In this document: positions 52,723 through 62,190 of the stretch, one piece after another
Position numbering within the stretch: the stretch's first letter is position 1
Layout of the letters: each line of letters starts with the position of its first letter
Assembly (NCBI RefSeq): GCF_000175615.1
Contig: NZ_ACVO01000015.1
Span: 434,001-498,000 of the forward strand
DNA from: Rothia mucilaginosa ATCC 25296
GTDB lineage: Bacteria > Actinomycetota > Actinomycetes > Actinomycetales > Micrococcaceae
Length of the DNA stretch: 64,000 nt
Direction of reading: 5' to 3'
Notes under the pieces: model-generated
Told to the model about the DNA's origin: nothing
The model's input: the letters and a program-made list of their open reading frames with translations, nothing else
Databases searched by the model: none
Translations under genes and position numbers: made by a program

Positions 52723-54407
52723 ACATCCCCGTCATCCTCTACGGCGATGACGGTTCGCTCCTGACCCGCATCGAATCCCAGCGCGGCCGCGTTTCCGTGG
52801 CGCGTACCGTGCAGGACTTCAGCGAAGCCGTCGGCATGGCGCACACCGGCATTGCCCGCGTGCTGCTCTGCGTCCATGTGCCCGCCGAAATGAGCGCCTC
52901 CACCGTGGATACGCTCGCCGCCTCTGAAGTGCTCCTGGCGATTATCGCCCCGGACACTCTGCCCCTGCCCACGCAGGCACACCGTATTCGCCCCGAAGCA
53001 GCCCTCGATGAGATCCTGGGTTCGCTCGAACAGGCGGTGGATGCGGCACTCGCCCGACCCACCGCAGGCTACGGCATTCCCGCGCAGATGCCGGCTCAGC
53101 AGCCCGTTCAGCCTGTTGTGCACCACCCGGAGGCCGCCTACGGTCAGGACGCCGGGTACGGCTACGATGCAGGTTACGGCTACGACAGTGGATACGGCGG
53201 CTACGGTTACGATAACGGAGCAGCTGGCCATGGGGCGGGCGGCTACGGCTACGACCCCGCCGCGGGCGCTGCCGTAAACGCCGGCGCGCCCTACGGTGCT
53301 GACTACGGAAGTTACGGGATCGACCCCGCGGTGCCCGCTGGAAACGCGCCCGGCGCACCCAGTGCATCCGGCGCGCATGACCCGATGGAAACCTCCTCCG
53401 TTGTGCCCAGCAACGAGGAATCCGTGCTCAGCCAGGCCGCCGCCATCGTCGACTCTTTCGCACCCGGCAACGACTACGCCCTGCATGTGCAGAACGAGAA
53501 CAACGACGGCACCCTGCCACAGCACCCGGACATCAACCAGGACCCCGCCGCGCCCTCCCGCTACCAGCCCGGCCACCGCCTCGGCAAGATTGTGACCGTC
53601 TGGGGCACTCACGGTGCGCCCGGTCGAAGCACCATCGCCTTCAACCTCGCCGCCCTCGCGGCGCAGCAGGGCCAGCAGGTCTGCCTCATCGACGCAGACA
53701 CCTACGCGCCCAGCCTGGATGCGCTCATGGCGCTCGAGGATACCGGCTCCGGCCTGGCGATTCTCTGCTCGGACGCCGACCGTGCCCAGCTCGACGAGAA
53801 AAAGGCGGGCGCCATCATGGAGCGCGTACCTCTGAAGAACGGCACCTTCGACTTCTTGAGTGGCATCACCTCCTCCTCGCGTTGGCCCGAGGTGCGCGCC
53901 CGCGCTTTCGCCGAGGTGCTCGAATGGCTCAAGCACCGCTACGACCTGGTCATCTGCGATGTCGCCGCACCCATCGAGGTGGACGAGGAACTGACCTTTG
54001 ATGGTCCGGCACCGCGCCGTAACGCCGCGACCCTCACCGCGCTCGCCTGCTCCGACCGCGTGATTGCGCTCGGCGAAGCGGACGTCATCGGCCTGCCGCG
54101 CCTGATCAACCTCGCCCGCGAGGTGCAGGCACGCCCGGATCTGTTCGCACCCGAAACGGATGTGCAGTACTGGCTTAACCGCAGCCGCCGCGAAGCCGCC
54201 GGGTTCAATCCCGAGGCGAAGATGCGCGATAACTGGGCACGCTACTTGTCCATCCCGCTCGCCGGCGTGATTCCGTACGAACGGAAGGTCATGGACCGTT
54301 TGCGCCGCAACGGTGAAGCACTGCTGGAGGTGGCGCCCCGCCACGCGGTCGTACAGTCCTTCGAAGCGATGCTTGCGGGCATGTACGCGGTACACCCCGG
54401 CGCGTAG
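52719..54407 (+). CDS. cpaE: CpaE-like MinD/ParA-type ATPase with Tyr/Gly-rich linker
   Basis: 562 residues from the GTG at 52719, which overlaps the cpaB stop (GTGA). An N-terminal receiver-like region (about 1-110) is followed by a linker (115-210) rich in Gly, Tyr and Asp (GYGYDAGYGYDSGYGGYGYD). The ATPase (about 290-560) has the P-loop WGTHGAPGRST, in which both MinD lysines are absent; LIDADTYAPSLDALM and YDLVICDVAAP follow. CpaE homologues place the pilus machinery. In many relatives tadA-tadB-tadC and pilin genes come next; here there is only a terminator. Confidence 0.82.
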   Translation: MNIPVILYGDDGSLLTRIESQRGRVSVARTVQDFSEAVGMAHTGIARVLLCVHVPAEMSASTVDTLAASEVLLAIIAPDTLPLPTQAHRIRPEAALDEILGSLEQAVDAALARPTAGYGIPAQMPAQQPVQPVVHHPEAAYGQDAGYGYDAGYGYDSGYGGYGYDNGAAGHGAGGYGYDPAAGAAVNAGAPYGADYGSYGIDPAVPAGNAPGAPSASGAHDPMETSSVVPSNEESVLSQAAAIVDSFAPGNDYALHVQNENNDGTLPQHPDINQDPAAPSRYQPGHRLGKIVTVWGTHGAPGRSTIAFNLAALAAQQGQQVCLIDADTYAPSLDALMALEDTGSGLAILCSDADRAQLDEKKAGAIMERVPLKNGTFDFLSGITSSSRWPEVRARAFAEVLEWLKHRYDLVICDVAAPIEVDEELTFDGPAPRRNAATLTALACSDRVIALGEADVIGLPRLINLAREVQARPDLFAPETDVQYWLNRSRREAAGFNPEAKMRDNWARYLSIPLAGVIPYERKVMDRLRRNGEALLEVAPRHAVVQSFEAMLAGMYAVHPGA

Positions 54408-54712
54408 GCCCGTCAGCTATAACTAGCGTTTGCTAAAAAGCCCGGCCTATCGGTATTCCTCCCAGAACATGGGAGCGCCGATACGCCGGGTTTTTGCGCC
54501 TTCACACGAGGGTCGAAACGGGGGAGTAGTGCGAATGCCTCACTGTACAGCTGAGGGGTGCATCTCATCTCACAGCGTCATATTTGGGATTAAAAGCGTG
54601 CTTCAAGAAATGCTCTGTAAACTATTCCACGTATTGTCGTTTGAATGGGATTTGCGGCGAACAAACCGTAAAATGGTTGAACACACCCGAACTTAGGGAA
54701 GCACACAAACAT
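54408..54712. other. Gap between cpaE and pdtaS
   Basis: 305 bp. The first part holds the cpaE terminator (54435-54496). The rest has no gene. A moderately AT-rich block at 54580-54690 precedes pdtaS, and tagggaag at 54694-54701 is the likely but distant ribosome-binding site. No tad-like remnants are recognisable in it. Confidence 0.5.
54435..54496 (+). terminator. Terminator after cpaE
   Basis: aaaaagcccggc(ctatcggt) pairs with (gccgata)cgccgggttttt, with an inner ctccca/tgggag stem; a run of five T closes it. Confidence 0.8.
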
Positions 54713-56287
54713 ATGTCTTTTGCAGAAGGAATTATGAGCGCCTGCGACTTCGGTCCCGGCGACACTGAACGCGTTCACCTCATCATGGGCGAATGGCAGG
54801 TCATCTCTGACATTGCCCAGAGTGACCTGGTTCTATGGTTCCCCACCGACTACGTTGTTGCCGACGGCAGCTCCCCGGACGCCGTATCCGGTCCCAGCGT
54901 AACCAGTACTTTCCGTGCCTTCGCGCACGTGCGCCCCTCCAACGTCCGAACCCTCTTCCACCACGACATCATCGACCACGACATGGAAGACGGAATCCGC
55001 GACGAAGCATACCGCGTCTGGATTGACCAGAACATCAGCACCTACACCGACGAAGGAAGCGGTGAGGGCGTTGGTGCCCGCCCGCGCGTACACGTAACCT
55101 TCGTGCCCATCGTGCGCAACAACCGCACCATTGCGTTGCTGACCAGCCACAAGATTGCCACACCCAGTGGCTACCCCTCCATTAGCGACGAAGTCTACGA
55201 ATTCGCTGCCGACACCATGCTCTCCATGGTGCACTCCGGCCTGTGGCCCGACCCCCTCGCCCAGGGAAACAACACCCAGGGCAACCCCCGCGTGATTGAC
55301 GGCATTATTGTGCTTGACCCGGCAGGCCGCGTAGTGGTGGCATCCCCGAACGCGAACTCCATGTACAACCGCATGGGCATGACCGGCTACCTCGAAAAGC
55401 GAAACCTTGCAGACGTCACCCGTGCGATGCTTCCTGCCGGTGAGCAGGCGGATGAAACTTTGCAGTTGGTCCTTGCAGGTCGTAGCGACCTGCGCACCGA
55501 ATTGGTTATTGCTCGTGCCCGCGTGACCATGCGATCCATCCCGCTGCTTGCGCAGAGGCGTGCTCACATCGAGCGTGAGGGCGCCGTGATCCTTTGCCGC
55601 GACGTGACCGAGTTGCGCCGCCGCGAGCTGGAGCTCATGACCAAGGACGCGACCATCCGCGAAATTCACCACCGCGTGAAGAACAACCTGCAGACCGTGT
55701 CCGCTCTGCTACGCCTGCAGTCGCGCCGTATGACCACTGATGAGGCACGTCAGGGCCTGGAGCAGGCGATGCGCCGCGTGGCAACGATTGCTACCGTGCA
55801 CGAGGCGCTTTCGCAGGGCCTGACTCAGAACGTCGACTTTGATGAGCTGATTGAGCGTCAGTTCCACCTTGCCGCTGAGCTTGCTTCCCCCGGTCAGCAC
55901 GTGTCTACCAAGCTGATTGGCTCCTTTGGGTCTTTGCCGAGCCAGTTTGCTACCCCTCTGGCACTGGTTATCAACGAGGTTGTCGCGAACGCTGTGGAGC
56001 ACGGCCTGGATGGTGAGACCGGCACCGTGACCCTCGAGGGTATTCGCGGCACCAACGATGAGGGTGAGAACATCCTCACCGTCGTGATTACCGATGACGG
56101 TAAGGGCATGGGTGATAAGAAGATCGAAGAGTCCGGCCCGAACGCCTACCGCCCGGTGACCGGTAAGGAAGGCCTGGGCATGCAGATTGTGCGTACCCTG
56201 GTGGCGAGCGAGCTGAACGGTTCGATTCGCTGGGAGGCTAATGAACCGAAGGGCACCCGCGTGGTGATTACCGCGGTGCTCGTCTAA
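54713..56287 (+). CDS. pdtaS: Sensor histidine kinase PdtaS
   Basis: 524 residues, ATG at 54713. An N-terminal GAF-like region (MGEWQVISDIAQSDLVLWFP) and a PAS-like region (GIIVLDPAGRVVVASPNAN) precede the HisKA_2 dimerisation block REIHHRVKNNLQTVSALLRLQ, with the phosphoacceptor His near residue 319. The HATPase has INEVVANAVEHG, ITDDGKGMG and EGLGMQIVRTLV. No membrane helix is present, so it is cytosolic. In mycobacteria PdtaS phosphorylates the ANTAR antiterminator PdtaR and senses metals or nitric oxide; a PdtaR gene is not in the window. It is convergent with whiB, as in Rv3220c-Rv3219. Confidence 0.92.
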   Translation: MSFAEGIMSACDFGPGDTERVHLIMGEWQVISDIAQSDLVLWFPTDYVVADGSSPDAVSGPSVTSTFRAFAHVRPSNVRTLFHHDIIDHDMEDGIRDEAYRVWIDQNISTYTDEGSGEGVGARPRVHVTFVPIVRNNRTIALLTSHKIATPSGYPSISDEVYEFAADTMLSMVHSGLWPDPLAQGNNTQGNPRVIDGIIVLDPAGRVVVASPNANSMYNRMGMTGYLEKRNLADVTRAMLPAGEQADETLQLVLAGRSDLRTELVIARARVTMRSIPLLAQRRAHIEREGAVILCRDVTELRRRELELMTKDATIREIHHRVKNNLQTVSALLRLQSRRMTTDEARQGLEQAMRRVATIATVHEALSQGLTQNVDFDELIERQFHLAAELASPGQHVSTKLIGSFGSLPSQFATPLALVINEVVANAVEHGLDGETGTVTLEGIRGTNDEGENILTVVITDDGKGMGDKKIEESGPNAYRPVTGKEGLGMQIVRTLVASELNGSIRWEANEPKGTRVVITAVLV

Positions 56288-56309
56288 GCCCTTCTCGTAT
56301 GACATGTAG

Positions 56310-56345
56310 AACTGCCGCCGCCCCGAGTACGGGGTGGCGGCAGTT
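56310..56345 (+). terminator. Terminator after pdtaS
   Basis: aactgccgccgccccg (56310-56325), loop agta, then cggggtggcggcagtt (56330-56345). Confidence 0.85.
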
Positions 56346-56373
56346 TGCTGTCTAGATAGGTTCTGTATATGGC

Positions 56374-56416
56374 AAAAGCGTGGTGCAGTGACATAAAGTC
56401 ACTGCACCACGCTTTT
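56374..56416. terminator. Terminator after whiB
   Basis: aaaagcgtggtgcagtga pairs perfectly with tcactgcaccacgctttt across a 7-nt loop; T-runs on both strands. It ends the minus-strand whiB transcript, 26 nt beyond its stop. Confidence 0.9.
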
Positions 56417-56441
56417 GATGCCCTATTGAATACTCCGGAAG

Positions 56442-56690
56442 TTAGGATGCACGGCGGGCACGAGCTGCGCGACGCTTCATCGCACGACGCTCGTCTTCAC
56501 TGGTGCCACCCCATACGCCGGAGTCCTGGCCGGTCTCGATGGCCCACTTCAGGCAGACGTCTACAACCTCGCAAGAGCGGCAGACAGTCTTGGCCTCTTC
56601 AATTTGCAACAGGGCAGGTCCGGTGTTTCCTACGGGGAAGAACAGCTCCGGATCCTTGTCCAAACAAGCTGCACGACTACGCCAATCCAC
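56442..56690 (-). CDS. whiB1: WhiB-family [4Fe-4S] transcription factor, WhiB1-like
   Basis: 82 residues. The four cluster cysteines are C9, C37, C40 and C46 (CRSC...C), followed by the GVWGG turn and a basic C-terminal tail (RAMKRRAARARR) that contacts DNA. Size and position next to pdtaS match WhiB1 (Rv3219). In mycobacteria WhiB1 is essential, binds the main sigma factor and reacts with nitric oxide. The ATG is preceded by aaggaggtcc. Confidence 0.93.
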   Translation of the reverse strand: MDWRSRAACLDKDPELFFPVGNTGPALLQIEEAKTVCRSCEVVDVCLKWAIETGQDSGVWGGTSEDERRAMKRRAARARRAS

Positions 56691-57175
56691 GGTGGACCTC
56701 CTTCATGATTTACGGTCTCACGCGGTGGCAAGACACATCTATTTTCCTGTGTGCGTGTCAAATACATCCGATGATGGGATGCTCACCCAGCGTTAGGGTG
56801 AAAATTGACTTATCAACTTTCGCATGTTGGAGCGGATGTGACAAGTACTTTTCTCTAAAAAACTTCAGTATTACACTGAGGCATCTATCACTTAGGCAAA
56901 CCTTTGTCTAATTGAGAGGGTGGGGAATCGCATTCTGACACGCATAGTCTGCACCCCGTCTCATGGGCGAGACGTGGGCGGTTGGGTGAGCGGCACCTCA
57001 GGCATAATATAAAGCGGTACCTACCCCTGAAATACCGCACCGACGACGAGGCGGTGAACCCGAGGCGAACCCGAGGCAGGGGAGTACCCACCCGCTAACG
57101 TACCAGTGCATCGACCAACGCATCGGACCGAGTACACCCCGGTCTGCCGCCGACACTACCCATGAGGAGCCCACC
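56691..57175. promoter_or_regulatory. Divergent 485-bp gap between whiB and the four-helix protein
   Basis: The whiB-proximal half (56710-56900) is AT-rich and likely contains its promoter. On the other side a taatat-type -10 (57005-57010) lies 165 bp before the next gene. A perfect 11-bp tandem repeat gaacccgaggc occurs at 57056-57066 and 57067-57077 within the leader. No ORF is convincing. Confidence 0.45.
57056..57077. repeat. Two tandem copies of an 11-bp unit
   Basis: gaacccgaggc twice without a spacer, in the leader of the small membrane protein gene. The copies are identical. Confidence 0.85.
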
Positions 57176-57616
57176 GTGCCGTCACGCCCGTTCAACGTCA
57201 TCTATGCATTCGCCCTGACCGAAACCTTCGCGGCATACATCCTGATTCGCGGCATCCTCTACCCCTTTATCATCAGCGGAATGTCTACCGCCCAAGCGAT
57301 TGTGGGCGGTGTGCTCCAGGTGCTCATTGCCGCTGGCATGACCTACTTCGGTCTGCGTTTCTACCGCGGCCGCTTCGGATCGCGCCTGCCCATGATCCTG
57401 ATTACCCTCTGCGCCCTGTGGGTCACCGCAAGTACCCTCGTTATGAACGTGAGTGCTTACGGTCTGAACATTGGCCAGTCCATCACGATTGCGGGTGTTA
57501 TTGGTGCGGCGGCTGCCTTCGTCTTTGTGCTCATGCCCAGTAGCCGCCGCTATATTGAGGCGGTCACCGAAGCATCGGGCGAAGAAGCAGAGAAGTACAG
57601 CCGCCGACGCCGCTAA
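57176..57616 (+). CDS. Small four-helix membrane protein
   Basis: 146 residues, GTG start after aggagccc. Hydrophobic segments at about 8-32, 42-60, 70-93 and 100-118 (for example VLQVLIAAGMTYFGLRF and LITLCALWVTASTLVMNV) make four membrane helices. The tail is charged (EEAEKYSRRRR). No family is recognised. It ends 51 bp from the convergent FtsK-like gene. The role is unknown. Confidence 0.7.
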   Translation: MPSRPFNVIYAFALTETFAAYILIRGILYPFIISGMSTAQAIVGGVLQVLIAAGMTYFGLRFYRGRFGSRLPMILITLCALWVTASTLVMNVSAYGLNIGQSITIAGVIGAAAAFVFVLMPSSRRYIEAVTEASGEEAEKYSRRRR

Positions 57617-57666
57617 ACCCCTAGCGCCGCTAAACCCTAGACGGCTTGGCTCTAGAATGCTCAGCT

Positions 57667-60600
57667 CTAGACCGCTACCGGAACCTTCTGCGTAGCTGTT
57701 ACAGCCTGCGCTGCCGTGGTCAGAGCCAGGGGAACCTGCGCCGCGCACACGGAGGCGCCATCCACCACCACAAGACGGCCGGCGGGCTGCTCACCCTGCG
57801 TGAACCGGTCCAGCGGCAGCGCGGTCACCGTGCACATGTCGGCATCCGCCAGGGATGCGGGCGCGAGCAGAAGCGCACGCGAGCATCCCATGAGCGCAGC
57901 CAGCAGGGGTGAGGAGGCGCGCCTCGGCCAGGGCGTGTAGGCGACCAGCATGGCGCGGAACTCACCGCGACGCTCCAGAAGTAGCTGCTGAACGGCGGGC
58001 TGCAGGTACTGCAGATCGTCAATGAGCACGAGCGTGTGCGCGGGGTTTGTCACCGAGTCCAGGAGCACGCGGGTACGCTCCACGCTCGGCGGCTCACCTG
58101 AGGCGCCGCCAGACCCCAAGGTGCCGCCATCACCCGAGGCGCCGCCAGACCCCTCAAGGACGAGGGTATCCAGATGCGGGTTGAGTCGAGCAATGCTTTC
58201 CAGCAGGGTACTTTTACCCGCCGACCGGGAACCCTGCACCGGAACTACCGCGCCAGCCGGGGCGCTCAACCACACCGGCATCTGCCGGCGGTCAAACGCG
58301 ACCAGTAGCTTAGCGCCCTGAGGATTGCACGCGGCATGGGTGGCGGTCACGTACTCGGTCGAGGGCATGCGATAGTACTCGGGGAACTGCCTCAGAAGAG
58401 TGCCAGGGCGAGTGCTCGACCCGTTAGAAGCGCTCTCGGTGTTACCCCGCAGAACCTGAACCAGCTCCCGGAAACCCGCAACGCAGGGCGAAAGAATCGA
58501 AGCGCTCAGCGGCTGATCCCCAATCAGCTCCTCATTGATGGCACCTTCCACGCAGTAGTGGCTCTGCGCCGGGGTCGGGTAGTCCTTGCTCGTTGAACGC
58601 ATCAGGTCGGCGTCCAGGAAGCGGCGGCTCAACAGCGTGGAATGCGCCGCAGCGGCGAAACGACCGCGCGGGTTCAACGCGGAGGTGAACACCACCGAAT
58701 AGCCGCGACGGCACCCCTGCGAGAGTAGATCGTAGAGCAGGTTCTCCGTATCGGGTTGGCGGACCAGCGCCTCCAGCCAGCTGTCCAGACCGTCCACGAC
58801 AATGAGCGGGCGGGCGGAAGCCTCGGTGCCCCACAGGTTCGGGGTGCGCAGCTCCTCCAGGCAGAAACGCAGATGCGAAAGTTCCTGCGCACCCACGAGC
58901 GTCTCAAAGGCACCGGCGTAGGGTTCCAGGTCGCGGTAGAGTGCACCGTCAGAGGTCAGCAGAACAACCGGCGTGCGTGCGGCGAATGCCTGAGCTAAAA
59001 GTCCGTACAGCATGGGGGCACGTTCGGCGCTCTGAGCCAACAGCGCCAGCGTCTGCTGACCCGACCAGCTGATCGGGCGGCGCACACCGTAGCGGGCAAT
59101 CTCCAGCTCGCCCAGCAGATACCCCTCGGAAGCCGCGCCAGAGTCTGCGGGTTCCTGAGAATCTACAACCTGAGAGGTAGCCGCCGGGTCAATACCGTAC
59201 GCTACCGGTTCGCTCACCGACGCCTGCACCACTGGCAACGGAGTGCTCTCGGGAAGCTCAGGCGGAATCGGGCAGTACTCATCCTGAACCGCCGCGTTCT
59301 TCTGCGCACCCCTCGGAACGTACTCGCGTTCATAGAGCGCACGAATCTGCTGCGCCGAACGAATCAGCAGCTCATCCTCATTGCCACCCAACGTTTGAAC
59401 GGCAGAAGCGGCAGTCAGCTCACGCCAGCCGCCCTCCTCAAGACCCAGCACCTGCACCGGACGAGCATCGCTACTCGAAGGGACCGCATCCACCAGCGGG
59501 GCGCGGAACGGCAGGGAACGACCATCCGGCAGGCGCACATACCCGGCACCCGGATGCGCCGCCGAAATATACGCCGCAGACTCATGCTCCAGCAGGTTAT
59601 AGGAATCCTGCGCGCTCGCCACACGCAAGCAAATGCTCGTGGCAATATTGGCGCGAATATCCTGCGAAATAGCACCCTGCGGACGCTGAGTCGCCAACAC
59701 CAGGTGCAGACCCAGCGAGCGACCAATCGTGGCAATGCGCATCAGCTCAGCCATAGCGTCCGGCATAGAATCGATGAGCATACGGAACTCATCCACCACA
59801 ATCAGCAGCTCGGGGTAGCGCGGAGTCGTACCCGCCGCCTGGCAGGATGCCAGATAGTCGCGGTAGGAGTTCACGCCGAGCGCCTGCAGATCCACCTCGC
59901 GGCGGTGAATATCGGCGCGCAAAAATTCGAGCGCACGCTCCACCGCGGACACATCAAAATTGCTCAACACGCTGAGCGCATGCGGTAGCTGAGCCAGAGG
60001 ACCCAAACCAGCCGAGCCCTTGAAATCCACCAGAATCAGGCCGAGGCGCTCGGGTGGGTAGCGTAGCGCAGCGCTGAGCACCAGCGAACGCAGCAGCTGC
60101 GATTTGCCGGCACCGGTCGTGCCACCGAGCAGCCAGTGTGGGCCGTGCTCAGACAGACCAATATTTAGCGAGCCACCTGAAGAAACACCCAGGTAGCAGC
60201 GAATATCGGAGGCGTAACGCTGAGCGGACCAGCGCTGCAGAACAGACTCCACCGCCATGTCATCGGTGCGGTTCTTCTGCCGCGCGCTCTGCGCCTGCAG
60301 GGAAGAGAATAGATGCGCCGACTGGTGCACCTGCGCCTCACTGAGCGGGCCCTGCTCCTGCTCGCATCCGGTGCGGTACAGGTTCTCAAGAGCGGCACAG
60401 AACGCCTCAACGCTGAGCCCGTCGGCGTGCTGGCACAGACCCTCACACGCCAGCGGGTGCACCTGGTAGACACCCTCTGTGGGTTGCACCGGAGGTGCCG
60501 CGTAACCCTGCGCGCGGTATCGGATGCTCTGACGGTGGCTACCCTCACTCACACACTCAACCCAGGCGGCACCAAAAAGCGCACCGGGGGCATTGGCAGA

Positions 60601-62190
60601 ATTCTCGCTCTCGGCACTGCCCAGCACACAGAGCGCCGGGGCGTTCATCTTCTGCTCACGCGGGGAGGCGAACGCACGGGACTGCGAAGACTCCTCGACC
60701 GCCCCAGAGTTCAGCGCGGTCAGCAGGGGAGCGTAGATAGCGCTCGCCTGCAGGGGCATGAGAATCAGCGGCGGAACCGAGAGCTCCGACTGCAAGCTAC
60801 TCTGCAGGGCCTGCAGATACTTCTCCTGCTGCACGCCCGGCAGACAATGCACGCTCACGCCCGGCACCACAGCCAGAGTCTGCATCAGGCGATTGGTTCG
60901 CTGCTGATCAGCGCTATCAGCGCCCGCCAGCAGAACGTGCACCGAACCCGGATAACCCGCCACCAGCTGCACCAGGTAGGCGCGCAGATGCGCCTCCTCC
61001 AGCTTCAGGTAGTGACCGAGAGTCGGGGTGGGTAGCGGCAGATAGTGGGGCGCATCCTGCTGCTCCAGAGTGCCCAGCGGGAGGTTGCGCCCGCGCAGGT
61101 AGGGCTGGCGGGGACCGCACCCGAGCACAATAGCCGGGTAGGCGGCATCATGCAGAGCGGAGGGACCCGAAATCGCCAGGTCGCCCGCGGTCGGCAGGGC
61201 GAGGGCACGTTCCTTTTCCTGCAGTGCCGCCTGATGAGTTTGCTGCGATGCGGCACGGTTCTCCGCCCGACCGCCAAAGAAATGCAGAAGCATCAGCAAC
61301 GAAGACGCCGCAGACATCAGCAGAAGGAACCACATGCCGGTCACCAGCGCAATAATCAGACCCACCACAATCGGCAGACACACGCTCAACAGAATCTGCT
61401 TGAGCTTACGCGGTGCGGGAGGGTTCACCACTACCGGCTCAAAGGGGTTGCCGGCGTCGCCCAGAGGAGCGAGCATCTGCACGGGCTCGCCAGAGGTCGT
61501 GGCAGGCGTGCTCGCCTTTTCTACGGTGCGTTCGCCGTCTGCGCTGGGGGAGGTGAGCATGCAGAGCGAGGAGCCGAGGCGGAAAGGCTCGTCCCAGCGC
61601 AGGATGCGCGGCTCAGCGTCCTGGTTGTTACCCTGTGTTTTCTTACCGCCTTCATTCTCCGGGCTCATCGGGTGCTTTTCGATCCAGCGGATGCCGGAGC
61701 TATCGGCGTAGAAGCTACCGTGCACCGGCTTGAGGAAGGGATCCTGCAGGTGAATATGGCGCGGCTGCTCTCCTCCGCGGGGAGCTAGAGCCGCCCTGCC
61801 GAGGCTGGTTCGGCCGCGGCTGATGGGGAAGGTTGCGCCCGCGTCGGGTCCGCGCAGAATGTGCAGGAGGCTGACGGCGGGCGCGCCCGGAGTTTGAGAT
61901 TCGTTCGGAATGCGGCTGTTTGGCGCAATCGAGGCGCCGGCGGGGTTCTTATCGTGCGCGGGGCGTAGCTGGAACGTCGTTTCCTGTGCCTGAGCGTGCG
62001 CGCCGGGTGCAGGGTGCTGCAGGGTGTGGTTGAGCGCCTGTTCTAGAGCCTGCTGGTGTGCGCTACCGGGGCACAGCTGTATTCCAGTGGGTGCCGCCTC
62101 GCCGTCGAGTCGGAGTACGCGAGGGTAGGGGAGCGCGTCGGTGGTGTTGTGGTGGTCGAGAAAGAAGAGAGTCATACCCCCAGAAAACAT
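57667..62190 (-). CDS. FHA-FtsK/SpoIIIE ATPase, EssC/EccC type VII secretion-like
   Basis: 1507 residues. An FHA-like domain spans about 105-215 (ILRGPDAGATFPISRGRTSLGR, then HGSFYADSSG), followed by two membrane helices at 262-306 (LKQILLSVCLPIVVGLIIAL). The first FtsK domain has Walker A GGTTGAGKS near residue 693 and Walker B LLIVVDEF near 802. The second module (about 1045-1250) has no P-loop but a Walker-B-like LIVVDGLD. The third has QGSRSAGKST (about 1325) and LVLIDDLQYL. This FHA-TM-three-ATPase layout is that of EssC/EccC. No WXG100, EccB/D or EssB genes are in the window. It starts with an overlap TAATG with the small gene upstream. Confidence 0.85.
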   Translation of the reverse strand: MFSGGMTLFFLDHHNTTDALPYPRVLRLDGEAAPTGIQLCPGSAHQQALEQALNHTLQHPAPGAHAQAQETTFQLRPAHDKNPAGASIAPNSRIPNESQTPGAPAVSLLHILRGPDAGATFPISRGRTSLGRAALAPRGGEQPRHIHLQDPFLKPVHGSFYADSSGIRWIEKHPMSPENEGGKKTQGNNQDAEPRILRWDEPFRLGSSLCMLTSPSADGERTVEKASTPATTSGEPVQMLAPLGDAGNPFEPVVVNPPAPRKLKQILLSVCLPIVVGLIIALVTGMWFLLLMSAASSLLMLLHFFGGRAENRAASQQTHQAALQEKERALALPTAGDLAISGPSALHDAAYPAIVLGCGPRQPYLRGRNLPLGTLEQQDAPHYLPLPTPTLGHYLKLEEAHLRAYLVQLVAGYPGSVHVLLAGADSADQQRTNRLMQTLAVVPGVSVHCLPGVQQEKYLQALQSSLQSELSVPPLILMPLQASAIYAPLLTALNSGAVEESSQSRAFASPREQKMNAPALCVLGSAESENSANAPGALFGAAWVECVSEGSHRQSIRYRAQGYAAPPVQPTEGVYQVHPLACEGLCQHADGLSVEAFCAALENLYRTGCEQEQGPLSEAQVHQSAHLFSSLQAQSARQKNRTDDMAVESVLQRWSAQRYASDIRCYLGVSSGGSLNIGLSEHGPHWLLGGTTGAGKSQLLRSLVLSAALRYPPERLGLILVDFKGSAGLGPLAQLPHALSVLSNFDVSAVERALEFLRADIHRREVDLQALGVNSYRDYLASCQAAGTTPRYPELLIVVDEFRMLIDSMPDAMAELMRIATIGRSLGLHLVLATQRPQGAISQDIRANIATSICLRVASAQDSYNLLEHESAAYISAAHPGAGYVRLPDGRSLPFRAPLVDAVPSSSDARPVQVLGLEEGGWRELTAASAVQTLGGNEDELLIRSAQQIRALYEREYVPRGAQKNAAVQDEYCPIPPELPESTPLPVVQASVSEPVAYGIDPAATSQVVDSQEPADSGAASEGYLLGELEIARYGVRRPISWSGQQTLALLAQSAERAPMLYGLLAQAFAARTPVVLLTSDGALYRDLEPYAGAFETLVGAQELSHLRFCLEELRTPNLWGTEASARPLIVVDGLDSWLEALVRQPDTENLLYDLLSQGCRRGYSVVFTSALNPRGRFAAAAHSTLLSRRFLDADLMRSTSKDYPTPAQSHYCVEGAINEELIGDQPLSASILSPCVAGFRELVQVLRGNTESASNGSSTRPGTLLRQFPEYYRMPSTEYVTATHAACNPQGAKLLVAFDRRQMPVWLSAPAGAVVPVQGSRSAGKSTLLESIARLNPHLDTLVLEGSGGASGDGGTLGSGGASGEPPSVERTRVLLDSVTNPAHTLVLIDDLQYLQPAVQQLLLERRGEFRAMLVAYTPWPRRASSPLLAALMGCSRALLLAPASLADADMCTVTALPLDRFTQGEQPAGRLVVVDGASVCAAQVPLALTTAAQAVTATQKVPVAV

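Noticed and set aside
56369..56911. 180-codon plus-strand frame across whiB
   Set aside because: It is antisense to a clear WhiB gene and runs through its promoter and terminator; no SD.
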